Below are positions 15,761-23,868 of a stretch of DNA of 51,602 nt, piece by piece. The first letter of the stretch is position 1, and every line of letters begins with the position of its first letter. Origin of the DNA: Furfurilactobacillus milii (GTDB lineage Bacteria > Bacillota > Bacilli > Lactobacillales > Lactobacillaceae); the NCBI RefSeq assembly GCF_009863985.1, contig NZ_WEZT01000005.1, positions 452,995 through 504,596 of the forward strand, read 5' to 3'. The notes under the pieces were generated by a model, which saw only the letters and a list, made by a program, of their open reading frames with translations, searched no databases and was not told the origin of the DNA. The position numbers were made by a program, and so were the translations under genes.

Positions 15761-16586
15761 AACCCGTTGCAGGCTCAGCAGGCCACTTTGGCTCACTAAC
15801 CGTCGTCATGCTAGGTATTTGTTCAACACTCTGCGCCATCAACCAAGACGGATAGTACCATTCACTTTTTGGACCGCTTGTTAATGAAGATGTGTAGTTT
15901 GCATAATCATTAATTGCATTTATTTGTGTTTGTGTAAACTGACTACTAATTTTGGAAATCACTAACGATTGTACAAGAAAAATCGAATTCACATTCGTTG
16001 TAACGGCAACGCTCGAAGCATCGACATACGGATTCAATAAATTTTTTCTGTGACCAAAATCATTTTGTTTGTCAGTTGTAATCCCAACATTGTTGGAATC
16101 ATCATACAAGGAAAAAAGCAAAGTTCGTGCGACTTGCTCATTCGATAAGCCATCGCTCACATTAGTCAGCTGAGCAATGTTAGAAGCCGCCATTAAATAA
16201 CCGGCAGATCCTATTTCCTGCGCGTCTGTGGGATATTGCCCATTTATTTTAGAGGCGCTTGTATTAATGTGACTAATACCTGCGCCAGATGAATCATATT
16301 GAACCTGCCTGTTTACTTCGGCCACTGTGTACTCAGACAAACTTAGGCCGTTTATTCGACGAGTATCATTCTGGCCGTCCAAGTTAGTTAAATTCACTTC
16401 TCCGTTCGCCTGTCTCAATAAATTCACGTCTCTGAAGAAATCCGACTTAATTTCTGAGATGTCTTCTGAACTAAAGCTACGCGATGCATAAACTCGCTGA
16501 AGGTTACCCATAACTATTAGTAAAGATGCCAAAAACAATGAAAAGAATACCTTAACCACCAAATTTAACCTTTTGCTCAACTTCAT
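15228..16586 (-). CDS. Secreted CAP-domain protein with cell-wall-binding repeats (frameshifted)
   Basis: The product has a signal peptide (about 1-35, basic start then hydrophobic core, cleavage near VYA-S). A CAP/SCP-like domain follows (about 45-240: IKSDFFRDVNLLRQANG, EIGSAGYLMAASN, DFGHRKNLLNPYV). Then come eight 20-residue repeats with the WQWINGAWYYMY pattern of choline/glucan-binding (CW_binding) modules. Such proteins are exported and bind wall polymers; the CAP domain resembles PgrA/SEC10-type surface proteins. GGGAG precedes the ATG. The frame stops early after NYSGLR, and the remaining repeats and cap continue in another frame at 15017-15241. If the shift is real, the product loses its C-terminal cap. 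Confidence 0.82.
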   Translation of the reverse strand: MKLSKRLNLVVKVFFSLFLASLLIVMGNLQRVYASRSFSSEDISEIKSDFFRDVNLLRQANGEVNLTNLDGQNDTRRINGLSLSEYTVAEVNRQVQYDSSGAGISHINTSASKINGQYPTDAQEIGSAGYLMAASNIAQLTNVSDGLSNEQVARTLLFSLYDDSNNVGITTDKQNDFGHRKNLLNPYVDASSVAVTTNVNSIFLVQSLVISKISSQFTQTQINAINDYANYTSSLTSGPKSEWYYPSWLMAQSVEQIPSMTTVSEPKWPAEPATGWSNNNNQWKYVLQNGATAYGWQWINGAWYYFNGSGVMVTGWQWINGVWYYMYNNGVMATGWQWINGAWYYMYNNGVMATGWQWINGAWYYMYSNGVMATGWQWINGAWYYMYSNGVMATSWQWINGAWYYMYNNGVMATGWQRINGAWYYMYSNGVMATGWQRINNEWYYMNYSGLR

Positions 16587-16616
16587 TTTTCTCCCTTCAT
16601 GATTAACACAAATCTG

Positions 16617-17225
16617 TTAAAAACGCTCGTCCGTATACGCTTCAAACAGTGCCTGCATATTCACGCAGACGCCTGCACCAATGCGAATATAATTAATCTC
16701 ATCCAGCTTCATGTCCAACTGCCAGGCGTCACTTAAATCCCACGGGTTCAAATAATTAAGGGCCAATGTGTCACCAACAAAGTCACCTAAGAAACCAGTG
16801 AAATCCGCATCCTCTGCCGTCTCGTCATCAATTTGACGTAACGTTCCAAGATTAATGATCCACTTGTGGGTAAGCGCTGTTTGCAATGCCGAGGCTAGTA
16901 AATGATCGGGATTAAGCGTCAATGTATCTGTCCACTGTGCAATCTGCCATGGGTCTTCACGATGTTGAGCAATGGCCGTTTGTTGCCAAACTTCCGTGCT
17001 CCGCAAATAATCGGAACGTAACAAGATCTTAGAAATAAATGCCTTCTGAATGATTTGTATGCCGTTTACAGCACCGTTAGGATCAATCACCCGCAAACAC
17101 ACTGAAGTCGCATCTTGAGCCATCACGTAACCGACGGAGAAGGTTTCCTCATCTATAAAATTATAAATCGCAATTAATAAACCACGGTCTTGGGCCGTGG
17201 CCAGTTGTGTCTCAATATCTGTCAT
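16617..17225 (-). CDS. Conserved hypothetical protein
   Basis: I do not recognise this 202-residue soluble protein. It has no signal peptide or membrane helix. The N-terminal half shows a beta-rich pattern (LLIAIYNFIDEETFSVGYVMAQDATSVCLRVID) that resembles small RNA- or metabolite-binding barrels. The C-terminal half is acidic (DDETAEDADFTGFLGDFVGDTLAL). It begins 5 bases after the stop of the HAD phosphatase gene and is probably co-transcribed with it. ATG at 17225. Confidence 0.8.
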   Translation of the reverse strand: MTDIETQLATAQDRGLLIAIYNFIDEETFSVGYVMAQDATSVCLRVIDPNGAVNGIQIIQKAFISKILLRSDYLRSTEVWQQTAIAQHREDPWQIAQWTDTLTLNPDHLLASALQTALTHKWIINLGTLRQIDDETAEDADFTGFLGDFVGDTLALNYLNPWDLSDAWQLDMKLDEINYIRIGAGVCVNMQALFEAYTDERF

Positions 17226-17230
17226 TCACG

Positions 17231-18055
17231 TTATCCCTTCAGTACATACTCATTAACTAATTCGGCAATCGCGCCGTCATCGTTGGTGGCCTTAGTTTGT
17301 ACATCAGCCTGTTTGGCAACTTCTGGAACAGCATTGGCCACCGCGACGCCAACACCAGCCGCCTTGATCATCGGCAAATCATTAAAGTTGTCGCCAACAG
17401 CCATCGTATCTTCATGATCTACACCCAGTAAATCAGCTAGTTGCAACAAGGCGCGGCCCTTGTTCACGCCCTTCTTGTTGAACTCAATGTAACGACCGGA
17501 TGAAAAGGTCACGTCCACGCCATCACCATAAGTGGCCATAACGTGGTCTGCCAGTTCGTGCTGACGCTTAACATCCGGTGTTTCGAAAATCACCTTCATA
17601 ATTGGGCGATTCTTCAAAAAATCAATGTCCGGCTCTTCTAATTTGGTAAACGGAACCTGGCGAGACGCCATATAAGCGGCATCCGTTGGTGTTTGGTGAT
17701 AAATATAGAGCTGATCCAATAAGTAAACATGACAACTGACGTGATCAAACGTCCGCCCGGCATCAAATACGCCTTTTGCTAAGTTAAAGGGAATGCCATT
17801 AGTCGCAATCACACGGTCATGTGCATTTTCCAAAATAGCGGCTCCATTATAAGAAATTTTATATTGGTGCGGCTGTTGTGCTAGTCCGAGATCAACTAAA
17901 TTATCCTCAAAGGATTCATAACCGCGACCTGAATTTGGTACAAAATAAACGCCCGCCTTAGTAGCAGCTTTGATGGCGTCAATGTTTTTCTGATTTAATG
18001 AACCATCCGTATCCAATAATGTTTCATCCAAATCACTCGCAATGATTTTAATCAC
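17231..18055 (-). CDS. HAD superfamily Cof-type sugar-phosphate phosphatase
   Basis: A 274-residue HAD hydrolase of the Cof/IIB type. Motif I is SDLDETLLD with the nucleophile and acid Asp8 and Asp10. A large C2B cap sits in the middle, Lys is in NKKGVNKGRAL, and motif IV is GDNFNDLPMIKAA near residue 220. These cytosolic enzymes dephosphorylate sugar phosphates or flavin/pyridoxal phosphates; the substrate cannot be read from sequence. It is followed directly by the 202-residue hypothetical gene. Confidence 0.92.
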   Translation of the reverse strand: MIKIIASDLDETLLDTDGSLNQKNIDAIKAATKAGVYFVPNSGRGYESFEDNLVDLGLAQQPHQYKISYNGAAILENAHDRVIATNGIPFNLAKGVFDAGRTFDHVSCHVYLLDQLYIYHQTPTDAAYMASRQVPFTKLEEPDIDFLKNRPIMKVIFETPDVKRQHELADHVMATYGDGVDVTFSSGRYIEFNKKGVNKGRALLQLADLLGVDHEDTMAVGDNFNDLPMIKAAGVGVAVANAVPEVAKQADVQTKATNDDGAIAELVNEYVLKG

Positions 18056-18209
18056 AGTATGTCTCCCATCAGATGGGTCATCACTTTAATATGCCAAGTC
18101 TGCCCCATCACTCTTCTTAAACGTACACCCACCCGCTACTGTCATAAGCTAAAATGACGGTTGGCGGCGAGCATTACTTCTGTCACTACCATACCGAAAA
18201 AAAGGCGGT

Positions 18210-18237
18210 TTGACAATCATGTAAACGATTTCTAAAC
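18210..18237 (+). promoter_or_regulatory. Promoter with a cre (CcpA) site
   Basis: TTGACA at 18210-18215 is followed at 17-base spacing by TAAACG. Between them lies TGTAAACGATTTCT (18220-18233), which matches the cre consensus TGWAANCGNTNWCA at 13 of 14 positions. Position inside the promoter suggests catabolite repression of the 2-hydroxyacid dehydrogenase gene. The -10 box is poor. Confidence 0.55.
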
Positions 18238-18293
18238 GGTGTAAGATGAAGTTAGTATGATTCACTATATTTGTATAGAAGGAAGTCTATGAC

Positions 18294-19256
18294 ATGGCAA
18301 ACGTTTATTTATCAGCTCAATTTCCTGACAAGGCCCAGCAAATGTTGACTGAGGCTGGTTTAACCGTTAACAGTTATGACGGCAAAGGACTCGTTGATCG
18401 CAAAGCACTAGCAAAGAACCTCGAAACAGCAGATTACTTAATTACCTCGCTGTCTACAATGGTCGATGCTGATTTAATCCAGGCGGCTCCCAAACTAAAA
18501 TTAATTGCTAACTACGGTGCCGGTTTCAACAACATCGATGTTCAGGCGGCAAAACAGCGTCGTATTCCTGTCACCAATACCCCAGTTGTCTCAACCGTTT
18601 CAACGGCAGAATTGACGGTTGCCCTGATTCTAAGCACCCTACGTCGCGTCGCTGAGGGTGATCGTTTGATGCGGACAACTGGTTTCTCTGGCTGGGCACC
18701 ACGCTTTTTCCTTGGCCACGAACTCAATCAAAAGACCGTTGGTATTATCGGGATGGGTGGCATTGGTCAAGCTGTCGCAACACGTTTAAATGCATTTGGC
18801 ATGCACATTATTTACACACAGCGCCACCCGTTGGCGAATGGCCAGGAACTGGCCTTAAACGCAACCTACGTGACTATGCCAGAATTGTTGAGCCAATCGG
18901 ATGTCGTCACCATCCATGCACCATTGACCGACAATACACATCACCTTATTGATGCGACTGCCATTTCGCAAATGAAGCCTAGCGCCGTTCTCATTAACGC
19001 TGCTCGGGGTCCCATCATCGACGAGACCGCCCTGCTTAAAGGATTACAACAACACCAAATTGCCGGAGCTGCTCTGGACGTCTACGAAAATGAACCTAAG
19101 GTTGCTGAGGGTTATAAAGCACTGGAAAATGTCACTTTGACGCCACATATTGGTAACGCAACGGTTGAAGCCCGGGATGCTATGGCAACCATTGTGGCAG
19201 AAAACGTCATTGCAGTCGAACACGGTGAGCAGCCTAAGCACATCGTCAACGCTTGA
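18294..19256 (+). CDS. D-isomer-specific 2-hydroxyacid dehydrogenase (NAD(P)-dependent)
   Basis: A 320-residue enzyme interconverting 2-ketoacids and D-2-hydroxyacids. The Rossmann motif GMGGIG is at 153-158. The catalytic triad is Arg238 (NAARGP), Glu267 (DVYENEP) and His285 (TPHIGNAT). Residue YGAGFNNID near 74 is the substrate loop of the glyoxylate/hydroxypyruvate reductase-like branch, so it is less likely to be the main D-lactate dehydrogenase. GAAGGAAG lies ahead of the ATG. It is single-gene, with a cre site upstream, consistent with use under poor carbon supply (inference). Confidence 0.9.
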   Translation: MANVYLSAQFPDKAQQMLTEAGLTVNSYDGKGLVDRKALAKNLETADYLITSLSTMVDADLIQAAPKLKLIANYGAGFNNIDVQAAKQRRIPVTNTPVVSTVSTAELTVALILSTLRRVAEGDRLMRTTGFSGWAPRFFLGHELNQKTVGIIGMGGIGQAVATRLNAFGMHIIYTQRHPLANGQELALNATYVTMPELLSQSDVVTIHAPLTDNTHHLIDATAISQMKPSAVLINAARGPIIDETALLKGLQQHQIAGAALDVYENEPKVAEGYKALENVTLTPHIGNATVEARDAMATIVAENVIAVEHGEQPKHIVNA

Positions 19257-19386
19257 GTTTACACAATTAATTTTCTAAAATTTATTTTATCGTATGTGGC
19301 AACGCCCCTTTTATGCACGCAAAATGTTCGCTAAAATATGAATTAGCGTTTGTTATTGCAATTTACATATACGGAGGAAGAGACAC

Positions 19387-19776
19387 ATGTGGAAAGAGTT
19401 TAAAGCATTTATCACCCGTGGGAACGTGATTGATTTAGCTGTTGGGGTTATTATCGGATCTGCTTTTACAGCGATTGTTAAATCACTGGTTAGCACCTTA
19501 ATCAATCCGTTGATCGGGATTTTCATTGGCGGCATCGATTTTTCAAAAATGGCCTACACGGTTGGCTCCGCCAAGTTCAAGTATGGCAGTTTCATTAATT
19601 CGGTTATTTCCTTCTTAATCACCGCGTTTGTCGTGTTCTTATTGGTTAAAGCAATTAATAAGATCATGCCAAGGAAGGAAGTTACACCGAAAGAAACCAA
19701 AACTGAACACCTACTGATGGAAATTCGTGATGAGCTTAAGGCATCCAACAATCATGACGAAGGACCGCAAGCCTAA
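19387..19776 (+). CDS. mscL: Large-conductance mechanosensitive channel
   Basis: A 129-residue MscL. The amphipathic N-terminus ([24 protein letters not shown]) leads into TM1, with the gate motif [17 protein letters not shown]. An extracellular loop, TM2 ([20 protein letters not shown]) and a charged cytoplasmic helix (LLMEIRDEL) follow. It opens under membrane tension to release solutes during hypo-osmotic shock. ACGGAGGAAG precedes the ATG, and it is followed by its own terminator. Confidence 0.97.
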   Translation: MWKEFKAFITRGNVIDLAVGVIIGSAFTAIVKSLVSTLINPLIGIFIGGIDFSKMAYTVGSAKFKYGSFINSVISFLITAFVVFLLVKAINKIMPRKEVTPKETKTEHLLMEIRDELKASNNHDEGPQA

Positions 19777-19787
19777 ATTTTTTTATG

Positions 19788-19815
19788 GCGTCGAGTTCAC
19801 AGCTCGGCGCTTTTT
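19788..19815 (+). terminator. Terminator of mscL
   Basis: GCGTCGAG pairs with GCTCGGCGC (one G-T pair) and is followed by TTTTT, 12 bases past the stop. Confidence 0.8.
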
Positions 19816-19918
19816 GATGGTTACAATTGACTAAGTTGTTTGCAATAGATGCAGTATGACAAGCCAAAATGTTGTACCATATGTTGTAGCGCTAAAAAAC
19901 TTGAGCGAGGAGATATCC

Positions 19919-20554
19919 ATGGTGATAATTACCGCAGGAATGATTGGGGTTGGTAAAACAACTCTTACAGGCTTAATTGCAGACCACTTACATACCAAGG
20001 CGTTCTTTGAACCCGTTGGTAACAACCCAGTGTTGCCGCTTTACTACAAGGATCCTAAACAATACGGGTTCCTATTACAGATTTTCTTTTTGAACAAACG
20101 TTTTTCAATGATCAAGAAAGCATTGGCAGATGATAACAATGTGCTGGATCGCTCGATTTATGAAGATGCCTTGTTCACCAAAGAAAATAACAAGGAAGGT
20201 AACATTTCAGATACTGAACTCGAAGTGTACCTCAACCTTTTAGACAACATGATGAATGAACTTCAGGAATTGCCTAAAAAAGCGCCTGATTTGATGGTCT
20301 ACTCAGAAACCGATTTTGAGACCATCCTGTACCGAATCAAAAAACGTGGTCGTGACTATGAACAATTCGACAATGACCCTGCCCTGCGTGACTACTACTA
20401 TAAAATGTGGTCAGCTTACAAGGAATGGTATCGCGATTACGATGCCTCTCCAAAAATGAAAGTTGACTTACAAAAATACAATCTTGAAGATCCTAAAAAC
20501 GTCACCGAAGTTCTTGGTGAAATCGACGAACATTTGAAGAGTATCCGCAATTAA
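19919..20554 (+). CDS. Deoxynucleoside kinase (dAK/dGK type)
   Basis: A 211-residue deoxynucleoside salvage kinase of the Lactobacillus dAK/dGK family. It has the P-loop GMIGVGKT (7-14), EPVGNNP for the substrate, DRSIYED (Asp77, Arg78, Ser79 area) and RIKKRGRDYE in the lid. It phosphorylates purine deoxynucleosides with ATP. The start at 19919 follows GAGGAG by 6 bases; an ATG 21 codons upstream lacks a ribosome site. Single gene, with a bidirectional terminator behind. Confidence 0.92.
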   Translation: MVIITAGMIGVGKTTLTGLIADHLHTKAFFEPVGNNPVLPLYYKDPKQYGFLLQIFFLNKRFSMIKKALADDNNVLDRSIYEDALFTKENNKEGNISDTELEVYLNLLDNMMNELQELPKKAPDLMVYSETDFETILYRIKKRGRDYEQFDNDPALRDYYYKMWSAYKEWYRDYDASPKMKVDLQKYNLEDPKNVTEVLGEIDEHLKSIRN

Positions 20555-20557
20555 ACC

Positions 20558-20601
20558 AAAATACCGACCAGAAAGATTTCAACTTTCTGGTCGGTATTTT
20601 T
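20558..20601. terminator. Bidirectional terminator
   Basis: AAATACCGACCAGAAAG pairs perfectly with CTTTCTGGTCGGTATTT; T runs follow on both strands, between the convergent kinase and pepV genes. Confidence 0.9.
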
Positions 20602-20627
20602 ATTACTTATGTTGTGCGAAACGCTAA

Positions 20628-22043
20628 CTAGTCATCCGTTTGGGCGGCCAATTCAGCAATTGATTGCGCGTAAATCGCTGAAGCACGATAGATATCATCA
20701 ACTGGAATAAATTCGTTTGGCTGATGCATCGTGTCTTGAACGCCAGGGAACATTGCCCCAAATGCTACCCCACGTTTCATCAAACGGCCGTAAGTGCCAC
20801 CGCCCACAACTTCTTCTTTAGCTGGCAAACCGGTTTGATCATGGTAAACATTGAGCAACGTCTTTACAATGGGATCTTCTGGAGAAACGTAATGTGGTTC
20901 CATCGCGCGTCCGGCAACCGCTGTTCCATGATGCATTTCGGCACCTTTGACAACAGCAGCTGTGATTTCTTCTGCAGACGTGTTCTTTGGATAACGGAAG
21001 TTCAAGGTTACTTCACCATGATTATCCTTAAAGTTCATAATCCCAATATTCATCGATAACGCACCCATCACGTCATCAGTAATCTTAACGCCTAAATGGG
21101 CGCCAACAGTGTCGTCGTGAACATCATCTGCAATAAATTGAACAAAGTTAGCTGCCGCACCATCAAATGTTTGCGTCGCTAAGAAGGCGCCTAGATAAGT
21201 TCCAGCATTGATTCCGTTTTCAGGCCATGCGCCATGTGAGGCTTTCCCATCAACATGCAAATGAATGCCATCGCCATCAGTGGTGACTTCGCCGGTAACT
21301 GGTGCTTTATCCAAAAAGGCAGTGAAAGCAGCAACAAATGCTTCATTGTCACTGCTGGTCACAACAGCATCAGCTTCAGCAGGCACCATGTTATCACGTT
21401 CACCAGAGGCAAACGAAACTAACGTGTTCACTGTATCCGCATTTTGATCACCATCGAAACTAGCCTTTAATGTGATATTCCCTTTTTCACCGTTGATAAT
21501 TGGGAATTCTGCATCCGGAGAAAAACCAAGTGTTGGCGCTGGTTCAACTTCAAAGTAACGGGTCATCCCCGTCCAATCTGATTCTTCGTCTGTGCCGACA
21601 ATGAAACGGATTTTACGTTTGAGTGGCAAACCTAATTCAGAAACAATCTTCAGGCCATAGTAAGCAGCCATCCCAGGTCCCTTGTCGTCAGACGCACCAC
21701 GGGCGAACAACTTACCGTCTTTTATGGTTGGTGTAAATGGATCGGTATCCCAACCTGTTCCAGCGGGCATTTCGTCCACGTGTGCTAAAACGGCCAATGT
21801 TTCTTTTGCATCAGGATCACCTAGTTCAACGTAACCAACAACGTTATCAATATTTTTAACGCGGAAGCCGTCACGTTTAGCAATGCCCAAGAACGTTTCC
21901 AAGCCAGCCTTAGGACCAGGGCCTAAAGGTGCATCATCGGTGGCTTTGCTGTCATCACGAACACTGGGCACCTCCAACATCGTTTGCAGATCCGTCATTA
22001 GATCCGCTTTTCGTTTATCAACTTCTGCTTTCCAATCAGTCAT
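20628..22043 (-). CDS. pepV: Dipeptidase PepV
   Basis: A 471-residue M20-family zinc dipeptidase. Zinc and catalytic motifs are LAHVDEMPAG (His88, Asp90), GASDDKGPG (Asp119/Asp120) and GTDEESDW near 150, with VGGGTYGR and a C-terminal histidine later. PepV cleaves a broad range of dipeptides in the cytoplasm, releasing amino acids from imported peptides. GGAGAG precedes the ATG. Single gene. Length and motifs match lactobacillus PepV closely. Confidence 0.95.
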   Translation of the reverse strand: MTDWKAEVDKRKADLMTDLQTMLEVPSVRDDSKATDDAPLGPGPKAGLETFLGIAKRDGFRVKNIDNVVGYVELGDPDAKETLAVLAHVDEMPAGTGWDTDPFTPTIKDGKLFARGASDDKGPGMAAYYGLKIVSELGLPLKRKIRFIVGTDEESDWTGMTRYFEVEPAPTLGFSPDAEFPIINGEKGNITLKASFDGDQNADTVNTLVSFASGERDNMVPAEADAVVTSSDNEAFVAAFTAFLDKAPVTGEVTTDGDGIHLHVDGKASHGAWPENGINAGTYLGAFLATQTFDGAAANFVQFIADDVHDDTVGAHLGVKITDDVMGALSMNIGIMNFKDNHGEVTLNFRYPKNTSAEEITAAVVKGAEMHHGTAVAGRAMEPHYVSPEDPIVKTLLNVYHDQTGLPAKEEVVGGGTYGRLMKRGVAFGAMFPGVQDTMHQPNEFIPVDDIYRASAIYAQSIAELAAQTDD

Positions 22044-22182
22044 GCATCGTCTCTCCGTTTCTTCATTAAGGTTGAAGCACTAGTTATAGTCTAGCATATC
22101 CACCCTCTCACGGCTCCTGTTTTAGCCCGCTGTTTTGCCAGGACATGCTATACTTTATGAAAGCGGACCAAGGAGGTTGCTT

Positions 22183-23031
22183 ATGTCCATTCAACCAATA
22201 ACAGAAACAATTTTACGTCAAACAATTCAGCCACGTCCTGAAAATAGCCATAAGGGCACATACGGCAGGTTAACTTTAGTCGGCGGTAATGCTCAATTTG
22301 GCGGCGCCATCATCATGGCAACAACTGCTGGCATCTATTCCGGCGCTGGCTTGACCACAACACTGACCGATCCCGTTAATATCACAGCGTTACACGCCCG
22401 TATGCCGGAAGCAATGGTGACCGATTTTCACGATGAGACAACCCTAACCGAATTGATCAGTAACGCCAACAGTATCGTTGTCGGCCCTGGACTCGGTTCA
22501 GATGAAGCGGGGTTAACTGCCCTTAGACGCGTGTTTGCGACCGTTCAACCACAACAATCACTCACAATTGACGGTTCTGCCATCGATTTAGTGGCCAAAC
22601 ACGATCTGCCATTGCCAAACGCTAAACTTGTGTTCACACCTCACGAAATGGAATGGCAACGGTTATCCGGCATCACAATCAAGGATCAAACCCCAGACAA
22701 TAATCAACAAGCTGTCGCAAAACTTGGTGGCATTGTTGTCCTTAAAAAACATCATACTCAAGTCTACGCAGGCCACCAAATTTTTGAGAATCCTGGTGGC
22801 ACACCTGCAATGGCCACTGGCGGAATGGGTGACACTCTGGCTGGCATGGTTGGTGGCTTCGCTGCTCAATTTGCGGACCAACTCAATGCCGTCTTGTCAG
22901 CCGTTTATATTCATAGCCAGATTGCTGACGACTTGGCGCACAATGCCTACGTTGTTCTACCGACACAAATCAGCGAAGAAATTCCTTGGTATATGAAACA
23001 ATACTCGTTACCCCAATCTACTAAAATATAA
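22183..23031 (+). CDS. nnrD: ADP/ATP-dependent NAD(P)H-hydrate dehydratase
   Basis: A 282-residue ribokinase-like protein that repairs hydrated NADH and NADPH. Key motifs are HKGTYGRLTLVGGNAQFGGA, the IVVGPGLGSDE phosphate loop, FTPHEMEW and NPGGTPAMATGGMGDTLAG. There is no N-terminal epimerase domain, so it is the stand-alone dehydratase. The start at 22183 follows AAGGAGG by 6 bases; a longer in-frame ATG at 22135 has no ribosome site. Confidence 0.92.
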   Translation: MSIQPITETILRQTIQPRPENSHKGTYGRLTLVGGNAQFGGAIIMATTAGIYSGAGLTTTLTDPVNITALHARMPEAMVTDFHDETTLTELISNANSIVVGPGLGSDEAGLTALRRVFATVQPQQSLTIDGSAIDLVAKHDLPLPNAKLVFTPHEMEWQRLSGITIKDQTPDNNQQAVAKLGGIVVLKKHHTQVYAGHQIFENPGGTPAMATGGMGDTLAGMVGGFAAQFADQLNAVLSAVYIHSQIADDLAHNAYVVLPTQISEEIPWYMKQYSLPQSTKI

Positions 23032-23089
23032 AAAATGAGCATCACTCAACCGCCAATTCTTGGCAGGTCAAAGTGATGCTCATTTTTTT
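23031..23089. terminator. Bidirectional terminator
   Basis: AAAAATGAGCATCACT pairs with AGTGATGCTCATTTTT around a 25-base loop, between convergent nnrD and the pseudouridine synthase gene. Confidence 0.9.
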
Positions 23090-23095
23090 ATTGAT

Positions 23096-23845
23096 TTAAT
23101 CCTGAGTGAGGTCAGCCGCTGCCTTAAGCGCGTTAACTTCATCCTCTGATAGTGCCCGATAATGACCCGGCAACAATCCCGTGGACAGTTTAAGCGGCCC
23201 AAATGATAAGCGTTCCAGCCGCACGACCCGTTGTCCAAAGCTACCAATCATCCGTTTGACCTGATGGTACTTACCTTCTGTCAAGGTAAGCTGAATCGTT
23301 GTTTGATCCAATACTGAGTCATATGCGCCCAATTTCATATCAGCCGGTTTCAGCACTGTACCGTCTTTTAACGTAACGCCTGCTGCAACTTGGGCAACAT
23401 CATCTTCAGTCAGCGTTCCAGTCACAATGGCCTGATAAACTTTCGTCACGTGATGTTTAGGATTGGTCAACCGATGCCCTAACTCACCATTATTCGTAAT
23501 CAACAATGCCCCAGTTGTATCTTTATCCAAACGTCCGACCGGGAACAAATCATCACGATAGTCAGCTTTATTAAACAGATCCATTACTGTTTGTGCTGCC
23601 TTATCTGTAGTCGCCGTCACCACTGCGACAGGTTTATTCAACAAAAAGTAAAAATAACGTTGGTAGACAACACGTTGACCACCGACTAAAACAGTATCAT
23701 GATTCGGATCAATCGATTGACGTGCTTGTTTAGCAACATTGCCATTAACTTCAACGTGTCCATCACGGATAAGCGTGTGCGCTTCACTACGCGTTGCCAC
23801 CCGCATTTCTTTCAAGTATTTATCTAAGCGAATGCCTTTGGACAC
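23096..23845 (-). CDS. RsuA-type rRNA pseudouridine synthase
   Basis: A 249-residue enzyme with an N-terminal S4 RNA-binding domain (about 5-55: RLDKYLKEMRVATRSEAHTLIRDG). The RsuA/RluB catalytic domain carries GRLDKDTTG (104-112, catalytic Asp107) and GKYHQVKRM. It isomerises a uridine in ribosomal RNA, probably 16S. It lies just after the MurJ-like gene, as ytzG follows ytgP in Bacillus, with 23 bases between, so the two are likely co-transcribed. Confidence 0.9.
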   Translation of the reverse strand: MSKGIRLDKYLKEMRVATRSEAHTLIRDGHVEVNGNVAKQARQSIDPNHDTVLVGGQRVVYQRYFYFLLNKPVAVVTATTDKAAQTVMDLFNKADYRDDLFPVGRLDKDTTGALLITNNGELGHRLTNPKHHVTKVYQAIVTGTLTEDDVAQVAAGVTLKDGTVLKPADMKLGAYDSVLDQTTIQLTLTEGKYHQVKRMIGSFGQRVVRLERLSFGPLKLSTGLLPGHYRALSEDEVNALKAAADLTQD

Positions 23846-23868
23846 AATGTTACCTCCGAAACTATCAA

